The notes under the pieces were generated by a model that saw only the letters and a program-made list of their open reading frames with translations, ran no database searches and had not been told where the DNA came from. Position numbers and translations under genes: made by a program. This document shows, in pieces, positions 21,315-32,739 of a DNA stretch of 64,000 nucleotides. The DNA is from Pochonia chlamydosporia 170. Its lineage: Eukaryota > Ascomycota > Sordariomycetes > Hypocreales > Clavicipitaceae. Where the stretch lies: the NCBI RefSeq assembly GCF_001653235.2, contig NW_019154046.1:248001-312000 (forward strand), in the 5' to 3' direction. Each line of letters opens with the position of its first letter. The first letter of the stretch is position 1.

Positions 21315-24300
21315 GTATGTGTCTGTTTCTGTATGTGTTTAATGTTCTCTTGGACAGTCCGGTCCAGGATAGTTGATTTGGTCGATGCTTTCACGATTTT
21401 GCTTCCAGCCTGTTAAACAGGTCGACCGACGGGTTGTTCTGAGCCAACTGGGTAAATCATTGGAAATGTTCAATCGTCGTGTGGATTTGCCACTTGCTTT
21501 TTGTCGTCGTCGTCGTGGTTAAAAGTTGCGACTGTTGAATAAAGCTTCGTTTCTACAGTAGGCGGCCAGCGACTGAGAAGTAGACAGAGATTTCACCAAC
21601 GGAAGAAAACTTCGGTCGCAAGACAAGAGCAAGGAATTGGGCTAGAGGGAAGTAAGGAGGAAGGTTTTTCTTCATGAACAAGTTAAGTTAAGCTGCTAGT
21701 CAGTTGACGAAAACGGATTTAGCTTGGTGGTGGAGGGCATTAGAAGAATCCACCTCCTTCAACCAAAAGAAATGCAGCGGCAGTGGCGTCATGATCTAAT
21801 CATTGTGTCACTGGTGGAATACCACCAAAAGACCAAAAAAATACCGCCCAGGTCAGGGTCAACGATCCAATGCCAGGGAAGCCAGACCAGGAAAGGAGAG
21901 GCGCTCCAATGTCTTGGACCCAGCACCGGTCCATACCTTGGACAAGACGGTTGTGGATGGCTTAGGATGGGGGAGGAAGCTAAGGAGAAGCCAAAAAAAG
22001 CTTGGGCAGTATCCGTCGTGCTTGACGGAACAAGTTTCGACGAGTCAAATGGTGCATGTGGCTCCTCTTGATGGAGAAGGTGGATATTTTGCATCATGGT
22101 GTGGTAGTGACATTCTGGGCGAGCAATAATTTGCTCCAACTTGTAAGAAGGGCACAACATTGGATACGTCTCGATCCCTTCTACCAGTTACTGCTATTCT
22201 CAAGTGATTTGTGTTCAAGACGATTCGTCTCTATGCGTCTCGCTTTTACAACAACTGACGATCTTACGGGAGTTGTTTTGTGCCATCTTGGCGCATACCG
22301 AACCGCGTCATGTTGCAATGACCAGACAAGTGGGCCAAAAGACCCAACACAAGATTAGACATGGAGTTCTCCATCCATTGCAACAACTGGTGCGTCCTCC
22401 GGAGACGGGTCGGAATGGTAGGCTAGGTTGGCTTTGGTTGCTTGCTCCCCTGCTTCTCGGCAGCACCAATGCTGAGAACGTTGAATAATCTTGGCAGCCG
22501 ATTAGCATTCGCGGTGATTCGAGATGATTATGACCCTGTTATCAGCCTAGGATCAATTGAAGCTTCGGTCTGATTGACCTGCTGCTTCCACACAGCCAGG
22601 ACGTGCTACTCAACCCGAAACATTCGCGCTCCATCAATGTCGTGATTTTCACGTTCCACTCCACAACTCTGCCGTACTGTAATTTTCGTCGAGACTGTCG
22701 ATCATGATCTTCGCACAAGCCAGTACCGTAACTCCTGACTCCTGAGAGACAAACCCAAGAGCACCAGAAGAAAAAAACGAGCTTGTGGCGTTCCACTCAC
22801 CTTCTTGGCTACCATCAGGGATCTGTTGATTGCGCGTCATTTCCTACCGCACGCCAGCAAGCCACAATGTGGTCATGGCTGGTTGACCTGCATTCAAAGT
22901 TCTCACCGTCCAACGCACGGCGATATTGCAGATGCAATTGCCTGGTATTGGTCAGTAATATTACTCCGAACAGACGAGCGAATTGCACTCTGTCTTCAGA
23001 ACCGTGGTTACATGGGACGCCGGGCCATCGAAAAGCCAAGTCTAGACCCTAGCAATGTCACCAAGCGTTATCAACGTGCTCAGATATCGACAGGGGCAAC
23101 GGAATGGCAAGGAGCGAGATTAGAGGCTTTTTGTTCCTCGTCAGTCCCCTGAAGCAAAGGTCTGTGGCCCACGTGGAGCAAAGTCCAGGCGAACCTTGGT
23201 CAGTCCCTGGCTCCAAGTCTGTAATTGAAGGTCAAGCTGGCCTCCGTAGCTTTTCCAGATAATGACAAGATCCTTTTGTTGTTCCGGTGGGCTTTTGGCC
23301 ATTTCTCTAGGCCGTTTGGTTGCAAAGTTCTGCGCAACAATTGGCTACGGCCGGACCGGCACGCAGCCACCATGAGCTTTGCACGAACTATTGCCTGGAA
23401 ACAGGCTAAACCATCGTGACCATACTCTTTAGGGGTGGAAAGGGACCTATGCGCCGGGAGGATATGGCCGAACGAAGACTGATGGTTATTGGCTGCAGAC
23501 TTCACGTTGCATATCGCAATGGGTGACGTCGTGCAGTAAAGAACCCGAAGATAAGAAAGATGATCACGCAAAGACCCAAGTACATTTAGTCTTGCCTGAA
23601 CTATCTGGAGATGCAGCAAGCAAGCTTCTGGTGAAATGTCACCTCCCAGCATCTTTGCCGCCTAGATGGTCTTGACTCATTACCATGTGCCAGTGCAAAC
23701 GTCAAATACGAGCTGCAACCCTTCATGCATACAACCCATCAACTCGACGAAACGGCAGAGATGCCGACCCTCCAAAATCCATCAGACTGAAGCTGTAACT
23801 ACCATCTCGTGTCTTGTGCACGCTGTCGCTCTGTGGTCGATGCATCCACTTCCTAGAACAATACATGTCTCTGTGCACTCGTAAAATAACCTTAAACCCC
23901 TGACTCACATGGGAATAAGGCGACGGGGGGCCAATTTGCTTGTTTTGACTACACTCCTCCTCTCCATGTAATTAGGCGAGCGGCCAGATAGAGTTGCCTT
24001 GTGCATTTCAATTTGCAAGCCGCTTGTCAAACATACTTTGTCGTGCTTCTTATCCAGGTCCCAGCTCAAACTTACTGTAGATCAGACTTTACACAAACAG
24101 CCTCCTTGTCTATCGCATTCTCTCTACAACCTTAAAGCAATGAGTAGTCTCACGACTGATGATATCAGGTAGCCAGTTGCATTAAATCAGCTAAAGCACA
24201 ACTATATCCACCATTCGAAGCTTACAGTAGATAGACTTTACTTTCACGAGCAAATATAGTTTATCAAGAAGTATCAGACATCAAAGAGTGACCATCGAAA

Positions 24301-24960
24301 GTCAAGTTCAAATAACTCCGCGCCGTCCAAAGTTCCTTCACACTTTCCTCAAGTTGCCTTTCACCAAACAGGGCACCCAGAATTCAGTACTCTCTGTCGA
24401 CATCTTCCCGCAGCTGTGTTTCCTAAGTATTATCTCGAAACAGGAATCCCAGATAATTGCAGGACTATCACGATGCCTACACTTAGCATGTTGGAATTCA
24501 TGGTTGCGCTCGCAAGCCGCGAGCATAGTGTGTTACTTGGTCATAGAAATGAAAGAGTGTGGGAATACACTTTCTAGGTGCCTAGTACTCCGTGATGAGC
24601 AGTCCATGATATTCCATGACTTTCGTAGTGCTTTGTTTTAGCTTTTACGGCACACTTAGTGTGAATGTCCGGTGATTTTATGCATTTTAGCTTCACCCAG
24701 AAATTCCATATTAACCCAATGCCCCCCATCACCTTGTTGCTTGTTTGCAAAGTCTTCTCTCCCAACCATCATCTCATCCAGACCAACATCTTTGTATATA
24801 AACCAGCATCTTTGCATACAAGACAGCATTTCTGCGTAGAATCATCATCACTGCATACAAACCAGCATCTCTGCATATAAATCCTCATCTCTCATCCAGA
24901 CCAACATCTCACATACAAACCAATCCTCGCAAATCTTCAAGCCTCACTTTCACCTTCAAA
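21315..24960. other. long intergenic region
   Basis: About 3.6 kb between divergent genes. It probably includes a long leader of the glycosyltransferase gene at the left. The right 180 bases hold a degenerate 20-bp tandem array just before the DEDDh nuclease gene. Open frames in between overlap on both strands, lack family resemblance and look like chance. Confidence 0.45.
24784..24921 (+). repeat. degenerate 20-bp tandem repeat in gene leader
   Basis: About seven copies of a 19-20 bp unit approximating CAGCATCTCTGCATACAAAC run head to tail, ending 39 nt before the ATG at 24961. Units differ at several positions. Two of them contain TATATAAA or TATAAA-like stretches (24795-24802 and about 24876). 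The array may lie in the 5' leader or core promoter of the following gene. Confidence 0.65.
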
Positions 24961-26409
24961 ATGCGTCATTACTTCTGCCCTCATATGTTCCCATTGCGAC
25001 ATTGGAAAGATTTGTGGCAGAAAAAACTCCTCAATCTTCAATCTACTCAAAACCTCGCTTCAAGCACAATCTTTGTCGCCATTGATACCGAACCATGGTT
25101 GGATCATAAAGGGGAAAAACTCGACGACAAAGAGGCTAGTAAGGTCGGCATATGCTTTCTATTCCCCGGAGAAGATCACCATGGAGAGCCCTCCAACCCA
25201 CCTCGTACTCTCGAAGAGACATACCAACGATTCGACATCTCTTCCAACTGCTTGCACATCCGCGGTCGAGAGGACCGATCAGGGGAAGTGTTCTGGAAAG
25301 GAGGCAGCGGAGGCATCTTGACCGTCGAGCCGGACGAGGTAGAAGGCGTTATCGTCGGCCTTCTGCGTGCTATGCAGCTTTGCTCTTACTCCTCAACAGG
25401 CCATCCTCTAACACTCACTCTGGTCGGGTTCGATCTACAGGCCGAGCTCCATATCTTGGCCCACCAGTTTCCGGGTATTCTAAAATGCTTCGACTTCTGG
25501 GTTGACATTCAGGAGCTCACCGAAGAAGCCACAGGATTTCACATGTCGCCAAGCCCACGAAACTCATTCATCGCCTGTGTATTCGAAGCCATGAATCCGA
25601 CCTGCACCTCGCGCACCGATGGGCATAACGCAGGAAACGACGCCATGCGCTCCATTTGCGCCCTTGTTGATCTCTTATTCTTCCCCCCCGACAGCGAGTT
25701 GTTAGCCCATACCTGCGAGGAATACCACGCAAACCCTGCTAGGGAGCGACAGAGACGCCAGCGGGAGAATATCGACATGAAGAAATGCAACCTGTTTTTA
25801 AAGCATTACCCTCGACCCCGAGAACAGTATCCATTCCAAGTCAAGGTCGACTTACCGGGAGTTCGCTTCCCAGGGTTTCCGGACGCAGGTGCATTATGTG
25901 AATACTTTCTCAAATATAAACCTGTGGCAGCTGGTAGCAACAGCGTTAACTCGTTTGGAGGTTGGATCTGTTTGGCCAGCTTGGAGGAGCTGAATGTCTT
26001 TGTGAGAGAGGTTAAAGGGATGAAGGACCCAGACCGAGGGAAGACCTGGATTGCCACCTCTCAGCACGTTCCGGAATGGGTACCTGCGACGACGGCACCC
26101 GAGTTGAAGCAGTTTCCGGAGCAGAAATTAAGTCCTGAGATTTCGGAGAAGAGACAAAATCGGCAGCGGAGGAAAGAACACAAGGAGTATTACACTGCTG
26201 ATATGGAGCGAGCTGAAGCCAGGGACCTGCTTAACAAATTCCGATTTCCAGAAGATAGTACTGAAAAATTGCCAAGTCCTGGAGTTTCGGAAGCCTCTTC
26301 CTGCCGCAGCGAATTTGCTGATGGAGAGTATTATCGTTGCTTTCTCGGCGTCAACCCAGGTGGCGCGTCCATGGTCAGCGATGTTAATAACGTTTGGCGA
26401 AAGGGGTAA
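24961..26409 (+). CDS. Gfd2/YDR514C-like DEDDh nuclease-fold protein
   Basis: A single exon encodes 482 residues. The RNase H-like DEDDh exonuclease signature is visible: D42 and E44 in FVAIDTEPW, D158 in LVGFDLQAEL, and the H222-x4-D227 pair in GHNAGNDAMR. The HNAGNDA block is typical of the fungal Gfd2/YDR514C family. By analogy it may act on RNA or DNA ends, but family members are poorly characterised. After the nuclease-like fold (about residues 35-250) comes a proline/arginine-rich part, a FGGWICLASLEELNVF block and a charged tail. The leader contains a 20-bp tandem array. The DEDDh residues all being present suggests an active enzyme (inference). Confidence 0.75.
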   Translation: MRHYFCPHMFPLRHWKDLWQKKLLNLQSTQNLASSTIFVAIDTEPWLDHKGEKLDDKEASKVGICFLFPGEDHHGEPSNPPRTLEETYQRFDISSNCLHIRGREDRSGEVFWKGGSGGILTVEPDEVEGVIVGLLRAMQLCSYSSTGHPLTLTLVGFDLQAELHILAHQFPGILKCFDFWVDIQELTEEATGFHMSPSPRNSFIACVFEAMNPTCTSRTDGHNAGNDAMRSICALVDLLFFPPDSELLAHTCEEYHANPARERQRRQRENIDMKKCNLFLKHYPRPREQYPFQVKVDLPGVRFPGFPDAGALCEYFLKYKPVAAGSNSVNSFGGWICLASLEELNVFVREVKGMKDPDRGKTWIATSQHVPEWVPATTAPELKQFPEQKLSPEISEKRQNRQRRKEHKEYYTADMERAEARDLLNKFRFPEDSTEKLPSPGVSEASSCRSEFADGEYYRCFLGVNPGGASMVSDVNNVWRKG

Positions 26410-26946
26410 AGAATAAAGAGGTTTCGACGGCAGACACATTTAGGGACAAGAGAGGATGCAGTTTGGGCTGCAACTTGAGCAAATATGGGCGAAATATTCA
26501 TTATCTAGAGCTTAGCCTGGCTCACACCATCCTGGAGCACAATTCCGTGTAAAAGATCTTTACATCAACGCATATCGTTAGTAGTGTACTTTGAACAGAA
26601 GCGGTAAAATTATGAAAGGAGTCGATCTGGTGCCATGTATTCAGCCTGGGGAACACCGAATGTCGTGTTTGCGGGGAATTTCACTATTCCGATTTGCCAT
26701 GTCACGTTTACGGCGTCCAAACTGGAGGCAAAAGCCAGGAACGGGCATGAATCCCAAATGAACAAGTTGAGCCAAGTATCTACAACACAAAGCTGTTGTG
26801 TAAATGACAAGAAGAATAAAACAAGAGGCCGACCTAGCAGTCTTTAGCAGCCCACATCAACAGACTGCAATACACTTTACCAAGTCCATGTGTTCAATAC
26901 CAGCGCTGCAAGTCAATTTCCGCGCCCAGTCCCCAAACCCAACGTA
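26410..26946. other. convergent intergenic spacer
   Basis: Tail-to-tail spacer between the DEDDh gene and the polygalacturonase gene. No gene seen. Confidence 0.5.
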
Positions 26947-28084
26947 CTACACAGATACACCTGCTGGCACTCCTTCATTCTTCTTCGTCTTAGTGCCACC
27001 CGTAACCGCATTATTAGTCCACGTCCACTTCGAACAGGCCGCGCACAGAATATACACATTCGTACCGCTTGACTTGACCGTACCAACAACTTTGTTGACC
27101 GTTAAATCCGTGATCGGAACCCCATCAGTTGGTTTCCCTGTTGGTCCGCCATTCTTGTAATCCTGCTCAATGACAATGCCAAACTTCGCGATATTCGACA
27201 ATGAAATGTTGTCATACACAACGTCTGATACAGAACCTGTTGCGCCTGAAACGGTCTTAATGCGTACACCGTTGTCTGAATTCGATATCTTGGAATTCAA
27301 GATGCGCACTGTTTTGACGACGTTGTTACTGCGGCCACCGACAGAGCCGATTGATAACCCGTGGCCACCAGAGCAGTTACCGCCCGTAAAGGTGACATTG
27401 GTGCCAGAGTTGACGGCAAGGCAATCATCCTGGTTCTTCACGATGGCTCCAGATATGTAAACTCCAGTAGAGGAACCAACATCAAAAGCATCGGTGTTGT
27501 GTCCCCCCTCAGAGTCACCAAGAGAGTTGTCCAAGTTGATGTTATACAAGCCGAGGTTAGTCACCGAGTTGATGCTGAAAGCTTGAACCGGCGTATTCAA
27601 GACGTTGAGTGACTTGATGTTAGAGTTGATCAGGTTGTGAGCACTGAAAAATTTGGGCTTTGTCTTTCCGCCGTTTCCCCCTTTGCCATCCCACCATCGT
27701 TTGCCGCCGCAGTCGATGGTATGGCCGGTAGCACCATCAACCTGAATGCCTTTGCCAGAAATGGAAATCAACGGGCCTTCCCATTCTTTATAGCCAAAGG
27801 TAGTCTTGCCGGCAAATGTGACCTAAATTCGAGTTAGCTTTACAACAACAGACCATGACGCATAAGAAGTTTCATACATGAGTGTTGTCTTTGAGCCCGG
27901 TAAGGTCAAGGGTCTGTCCCGCAGGGACAACAATGCCACTCAGAGTGATAGAAGTGCATGATCCTTTCTGCTTGATGGCAGTTGCAGCGTCTGTGAACGT
28001 GCAGCCCGCCCTCGGAGCAACCTGCGCTGGTGTTGCTGCAGCCGTGGCAACTAACACAGCAATGAAAAGTCCAAAGGAACCCAT
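26947..28084 (-). CDS. secreted endopolygalacturonase (GH28)
   Basis: Two exons (27878-28084, 26947-27822) with a 55-nt intron (donor GTATGA, acceptor TTTAG) give 360 residues, normal for fungal endopolygalacturonases. The signal peptide covers about residues 1-18 and a short propeptide ends near VAPRAG. All four GH28 active-site motifs are present: NTD (178-180), DD (201-202), GHG (222-224) and RIK (256-258). It should cleave alpha-1,4-galacturonan in pectin outside the cell by inversion (family knowledge). A TATA box lies about 100 nt upstream. Presence of this enzyme suggests contact with plant material at some stage of life. A Zn2Cys6 regulator and a C2H2 fragment lie upstream on the same strand, but a regulatory link is not shown. 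Confidence 0.95.
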
Positions 28085-28780
28085 GGCAACGACAAATGGT
28101 GCGATTAGTACGAATAGAGTCGAACTATGCTTTCCATAGGAGTTACTCGATTATGAGAGGTCCAAAAATGTTGAGAGTCGACTTGATTTATACGGCTGGC
28201 CCTCTCCTGAGAGGATGCATCTCTTGGTGATACAACATGCACCATGTCGAGGATGTTAATTGGGGATAAAAACAGTCGAAGCGGTTCCTTCGGGCCTTCT
28301 TGCCGGACTCCCATATATTTTACCGGAATGTGGGAGCATCGAGTTTGTGGATTCTAGCATAAATGAAGTCCCTTCCAAGCAACTGTCCTTGCAAGCAGTT
28401 TCAGATTCAGCACCCACACAGGAGACCGCACATACATTGTACAACAGCCTGTTTCACAACCACTGGGATTTCAAGGGAAGCCAACTTAACTTCCCCGTAT
28501 GGTCAACTCGGATACAGACCGAACCCATTTGTGGAAATGAGCCTAATATCTACATTTCTATCCTACAACACGACCAGCTGCCAATAACTTACATACATAA
28601 CGCGAGGAAACTAATAGTTGTGACAAGTCGTGAGGAAACGTCTCCCATCCCCACCAACCTAATACGAAAGAGAACAGAGGCAACGCCCCTTGTAAAGCAT
28701 CTCGGGACCTGCTATTTGAAGAACTACCGCCGAGAATCCCAGTCCCCTTAGCCGCCAGAAGATCGGACCCCAAACACGTG
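28085..28780. other. intergenic, polygalacturonase promoter
   Basis: Holds the promoter of the polygalacturonase gene. A plus-strand open frame of 163 codons (28260-28751) begins at TTG and resembles nothing I know; I did not call it. Confidence 0.45.
28185..28192 (-). promoter_or_regulatory. TATA box of polygalacturonase gene
   Basis: Minus strand reads TATAAATC, about 100 nt upstream of the ATG at 28084. Confidence 0.5.
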
Positions 28781-29368
28781 TTAAAAAGGCAACCTAACTC
28801 CACTGATACCGATCAGACGGTCTTGGTTAATCACCCGAGCCGCTACCGACGGATCAAACCCATGATCTCCTTCCCATTCCCACATCTGCCTCCCAGCTTT
28901 GAAGTGATCTGCCAGGTGATGAATACGATCTGACCATGTTGGCAAGGTGCAGCCGCAAAACCCGCACCGCGAACGAATATCCGGCCACTTCACTTTCCAG
29001 TCGTCCGTACTCGGGCTACATTCCAACTTGTGGAACCTCCGGAGGTGTTGAACGAGATGGTCTTTGCGAGCAAATGTGCGTAACTGAGCGGTCCATTGGC
29101 AGTCGCTTCGATTTTGCGTTGCTATCGGGTCTGACATAGAGTTTGTTGATGTACAATCCGATTGGGCCCCTTCAGGTGAAGAAACTCTGCCGGTTCCAGC
29201 ACACAAAATACAGAGCCACTCGTACAGACATAAATGCTGGGACTTCTCATGACGTGCCCAATCGTGCTTGCTTTTGAATCTGGTGCTGCAAAAGGTACAT
29301 TGGAATGGCCGGCTGGGTGGATTCGAAGTGAAGAGGTAGCAAGATGGTTGAACAAAGCCATGTAGCAT
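28781..29368 (-). CDS. C2H2 zinc-finger domain protein, probably truncated
   Basis: The open frame gives 195 residues from the first ATG at 29368; an in-frame stop lies just upstream. It holds the cysteine/histidine-rich module found at the C-terminus of many larger fungal C2H2 regulators: FQCTFC, then KHDWARHEKSQHL, TFARKDHLVQHLRRFH, RCGFCGCTLPTWSDRIHHL and a WEGDHGFDP-type close. The usual N-terminal half of such proteins is absent, and I could not find a spliced upstream exon. It is either a 5'-truncated gene, a pseudogene, or has an unrecognised exon upstream. Any DNA-binding role is inferred from the family. Confidence 0.6.
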   Translation of the reverse strand: MLHGFVQPSCYLFTSNPPSRPFQCTFCSTRFKSKHDWARHEKSQHLCLYEWLCILCAGTGRVSSPEGAQSDCTSTNSMSDPIATQNRSDCQWTAQLRTFARKDHLVQHLRRFHKLECSPSTDDWKVKWPDIRSRCGFCGCTLPTWSDRIHHLADHFKAGRQMWEWEGDHGFDPSVAARVINQDRLIGISGVRLPF

Positions 29369-30386
29369 TTTCAAAGCCGGCGAAAATCAGTACTCTGCCA
29401 GGTGCTTAGGGAATGTCTTGCGTTCAAGGTAAAGAATCTAAATGAGAATTTGACTTCTCAACCGTTGGCAAGTGCTGGAAAACTAGACATCAAGTACCAT
29501 TTTCATTGGTCTTGTTCTCCCTAATTATCCAAACTCTTCTACGGGAAAAGCTCGTGAAAACCTTCAACTTGCCCTCAAGACCATTACAAGTCCTTTTCCT
29601 CCGTATTTTGTCAATAGTCTCGGTCAGAACGACGCCGTATATTGATTTCTAAGCTATTGACAGGCTCCCGTGCTATAAGGCACATTTACCCTAGCGATGC
29701 AAATTTACCGACGGACTGGACAGTTCCAACAATGAGCCAGCCAGCAATAGCTGTCCATGCTGTCTTCCATGTTAGGTGTACCAGATCTGGGACACAGGAC
29801 GTATATGAACTTCGGAGAACAACGTGCCCTGGCCCTCGTGCCGATCTTCTGGCACCCAAGTCTTAGCTAAGAATCAAGTAAGCGCCTTCTTTCCCATTTA
29901 CCGAAACACTATAGGCTATCGTTTCAGCCCAAAACGGTGGTCAGGCTACTTAGCTTACTGAGTCGAGTGCCGGGGGACGCGGAGCCGTAATACGCGGATA
30001 GACAAGGATAGACAAGGATCACGGAGACAGCCGGGAGTCGGCCTTGTAATGTAACGAGGGCCGAAACCCATAAACGACCTGCTTTAAGGAGAACGTGTTA
30101 AACGAACTTTGCATACCCAAGGTATTGCCGTTCAGCCTAAAACCGTCCCAAGCAAAGATGCGATTTGACCATATTTTACGATGCCCTAGACTGGACCAAA
30201 TTGCGAGTATAAACCGAGTCATCATCGCGGCTATTGAAACCAACCCATCGGGGTTCGTTCCGCAAGGTAGGGCATGCATATCACTCTCACTAGTTTCATC
30301 TCAAGTCACCATATTGAAAAAGATCATCCAGCGGGCCTGTGAACCCCCTTCTTCCCTGTTGCTGGTATACCTCGAGTCTCGACCTG
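29369..30386. other. intergenic, no gene seen
   Basis: About 1 kb upstream of the C2H2 fragment and downstream of the Zn2Cys6 gene. The missing N-terminal half of the C2H2 protein could once have been here, but no matching coding stretch is visible. Confidence 0.4.
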
Positions 30387-32074
30387 TTACTCCCACAATA
30401 CATCCCTTGAAGAAAAGTTCAGCCTACCATCTATCTTCCCCATTTGCTCCAGAATCCAGATCTTCTCTCTTTTCCAAACCAGCGGTCCCCCAGCCATGCA
30501 CGCCAAGCAGCCCTTCAGTCCAGCTAATGCAACAGTCGGGCCCAGCCTTCCCATATCATCTCCCAAAAAGTACTCCGTTGACTGGCAAAGATTCGTAGCC
30601 ATGGCAAGGCAAACACCTCTATGTTTCTCAGCTGCCCCTACAGATGTTGCATATCTTGTATCCTGAGCAAGTCGAAAGTGGACTTGCATCAGGAGGTGGT
30701 GGACTACCATTACGCCAGACCAGAACGTGCTCAAAAGGTAGCCAACAGTAAAAGAATGGAACTGAAAAGAAACCGGAAATACCTGACCCAATTCCTTGTC
30801 ATCGGTACAACTACACATCGTAGAAAATGTTGGCCAGAAGAGTGGCCCAGGGATAGAGGAGCTGTACCCGACGTACCATTCATGCAGCCTGCTGTCCAAT
30901 TTAATGCACTCTTCAGCAATGTTTGTACAGAGCATAAAATTCTTCACAGAGTTTGCCTCCCCCCTTACACTATCCCACTTGCGTAAGACAGCCGGCATGT
31001 CGAACATGCAGTCCAAACACTCGTCCAGAACGTTCTTCGGAAACACTTCCCACGGCCTCTCTCTCCACTTTTGCTGAGACAGGAAAGTATCCCGATGATT
31101 CATTAAGCTTCCAAGGAGCATGTGTCGTCTTAGACCGAGGAAGAGGCTATGTGCGAGCGGGGAGGTATTAGCTCCAGGGCCACGTAGCTCCGTGAGCATC
31201 ATGGCGCCATTAAGATGTGTATTATATGCTGAAAACCAGTTACCAGTTCTGAATAATTCGTTTGTGCCTGAGTTATCTCTGTCTTTCGACTTTCCAAGTG
31301 AGCTCTCCGTTAGTTCATACACCGACAAAGCCATGCAAGTTGCAAGAGTCTCATCACTCAGCCTTGATGAACGCTTTGCCAAGGCCCCTCGAAGGTGTTC
31401 AAGACTTCTCAAGTACATTTCTCTGCTTTGACTTAGGAGGGTCTCGTCGTTGTTTTCTCTCCCGACTTGTGAAGCGGCGTATGCTGCAACGGAGAGTTGT
31501 AGTGCTGGCGACACGATGGGTTCTCCTTGCAGCTGCAGAAGCCAATTCCCTGTAACATCGTCCTTTGAGTGCATGAGACTAGATTTATTATCTCGTGGGA
31601 GAAATGTTGAAAGAAAAATGTGATGAAACTGTTGCCACAGTGAAGGCATGTGAGAAGGACGTGCGAATACAGGTTTCAACAGAGGGTTATGTGTTGTCGA
31701 CGGCGCATCCGTTTTCCAAGTCAATCTTGGTTTCGCAGCGTGAGTAGTGAGACCTTGAGTAGACTTAGTATGACCGTTTTCTCTTGCTCGCCATCGTCCC
31801 TGTTGTATGATTGTGTTTTCGTCGCTCGTCTTATCTGTTGTTTCAAGATGCATGTCCTCAGACACGATGAATCTCATTTGGCGTGTGTAGCCGCCACACA
31901 CCCTTCTAGCCTTGCTGCAATTGCCACAAGCCGGTTTTGCTTGGTCACACTGCAGACAAAGAGGTCAGTGACGGAGCTATTAGTACCAGGTGGCACTATA
32001 TGGATATTCTTTACCTTTACCCGCCTCTGGATGCAGGTGTTGCAACCCTTGGATCTACCTGGCACCCCAACCAT
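30387..32074 (-). CDS. Zn2Cys6 transcription factor
   Basis: Exon 1 (32015-32074) and exon 2 (30387-31949) flank a 65-nt intron (donor GTAAAG, acceptor CTGCAG) and give 540 residues. The intron splits the zinc cluster. Joined, the cysteines are 11, 14, 21, 28, 31 and 38 in the spacing C-x2-C-x6-C-x6-C-x2-C-x6-C. The rest, including ELRGPGANTSPLAHSLFLG and RRHMLLGSLMNHRDTF, is the alpha-helical fungal-specific regulatory domain common to these proteins. It should bind DNA in the nucleus, probably as a dimer (family knowledge); the target genes are unknown. The nearest secreted-enzyme gene on the same strand is the polygalacturonase. Confidence 0.85.
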
Positions 32075-32739
32075 AGCTAGAACATCTTGAGCAGTTTGCT
32101 ATAACAATGAATCTAATAAAGTCCACCAAGAAAAATGGCAATTGAATTATGATAAAGATGTCTCTGTCCCATTTTGGCTCAGCAACAGTTGGCAACCACA
32201 TCATAAAGATGATGTACAAGCTGACGACTGGCGCTAAACCGTTTTAGTTTACATTCAGCGAGCAGACTGCTCAATTTGGGCAGTTGACTTTTCAACTTGA
32301 CCTTTGAAGCTCTCTCCAAACATACATATGTAGTTCGCCAAAGAGTTTTCTAGCTACTAAATATGCTTCAAAGACCAAGGAAAGCTCAACTCTGGAATGG
32401 TGAGATGAATGACTCCTTTAAATCTTGCGCAACCAGGTAAGCTAGCGGGAAACTGTGCACGTTCACGATGCCCCTTGCAAATGCGAGCGCTTACATAATT
32501 GACATTTATATTTTATTTTGAGATGAAGTGTACAAGAAGTTAATGCTAGCGTACATGTGTATATGTGTAAAAACAATTCTCAAGTTTAAGTAGTCAACGC
32601 CGACCCATGTAGTCCCAAACACCCATTAATCAAGTCCCATTTGCTCTCAAATCTGAGCAGTTTAATTCATCTTCCGTTCCCCATATGCAAAAAGGAATCG
32701 CAAGACCTATATAGAAAAATTCTACGCAGCTTTGCTAGA
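32075..32739. other. intergenic spacer
   Basis: Between the Zn2Cys6 gene start and the CTP synthase 3' end, both on the minus strand. No gene seen. Confidence 0.5.

Noticed and set aside
24784..24921. Possible CRISPR-like array
   Set aside because: Repeat units abut with no unique spacers, so it is an ordinary degenerate tandem repeat; the genome is also eukaryotic.
28260..28751. 163-codon open frame on the plus strand
   Set aside because: Starts at TTG, has no recognisable domain, and lies in the promoter region of the polygalacturonase.
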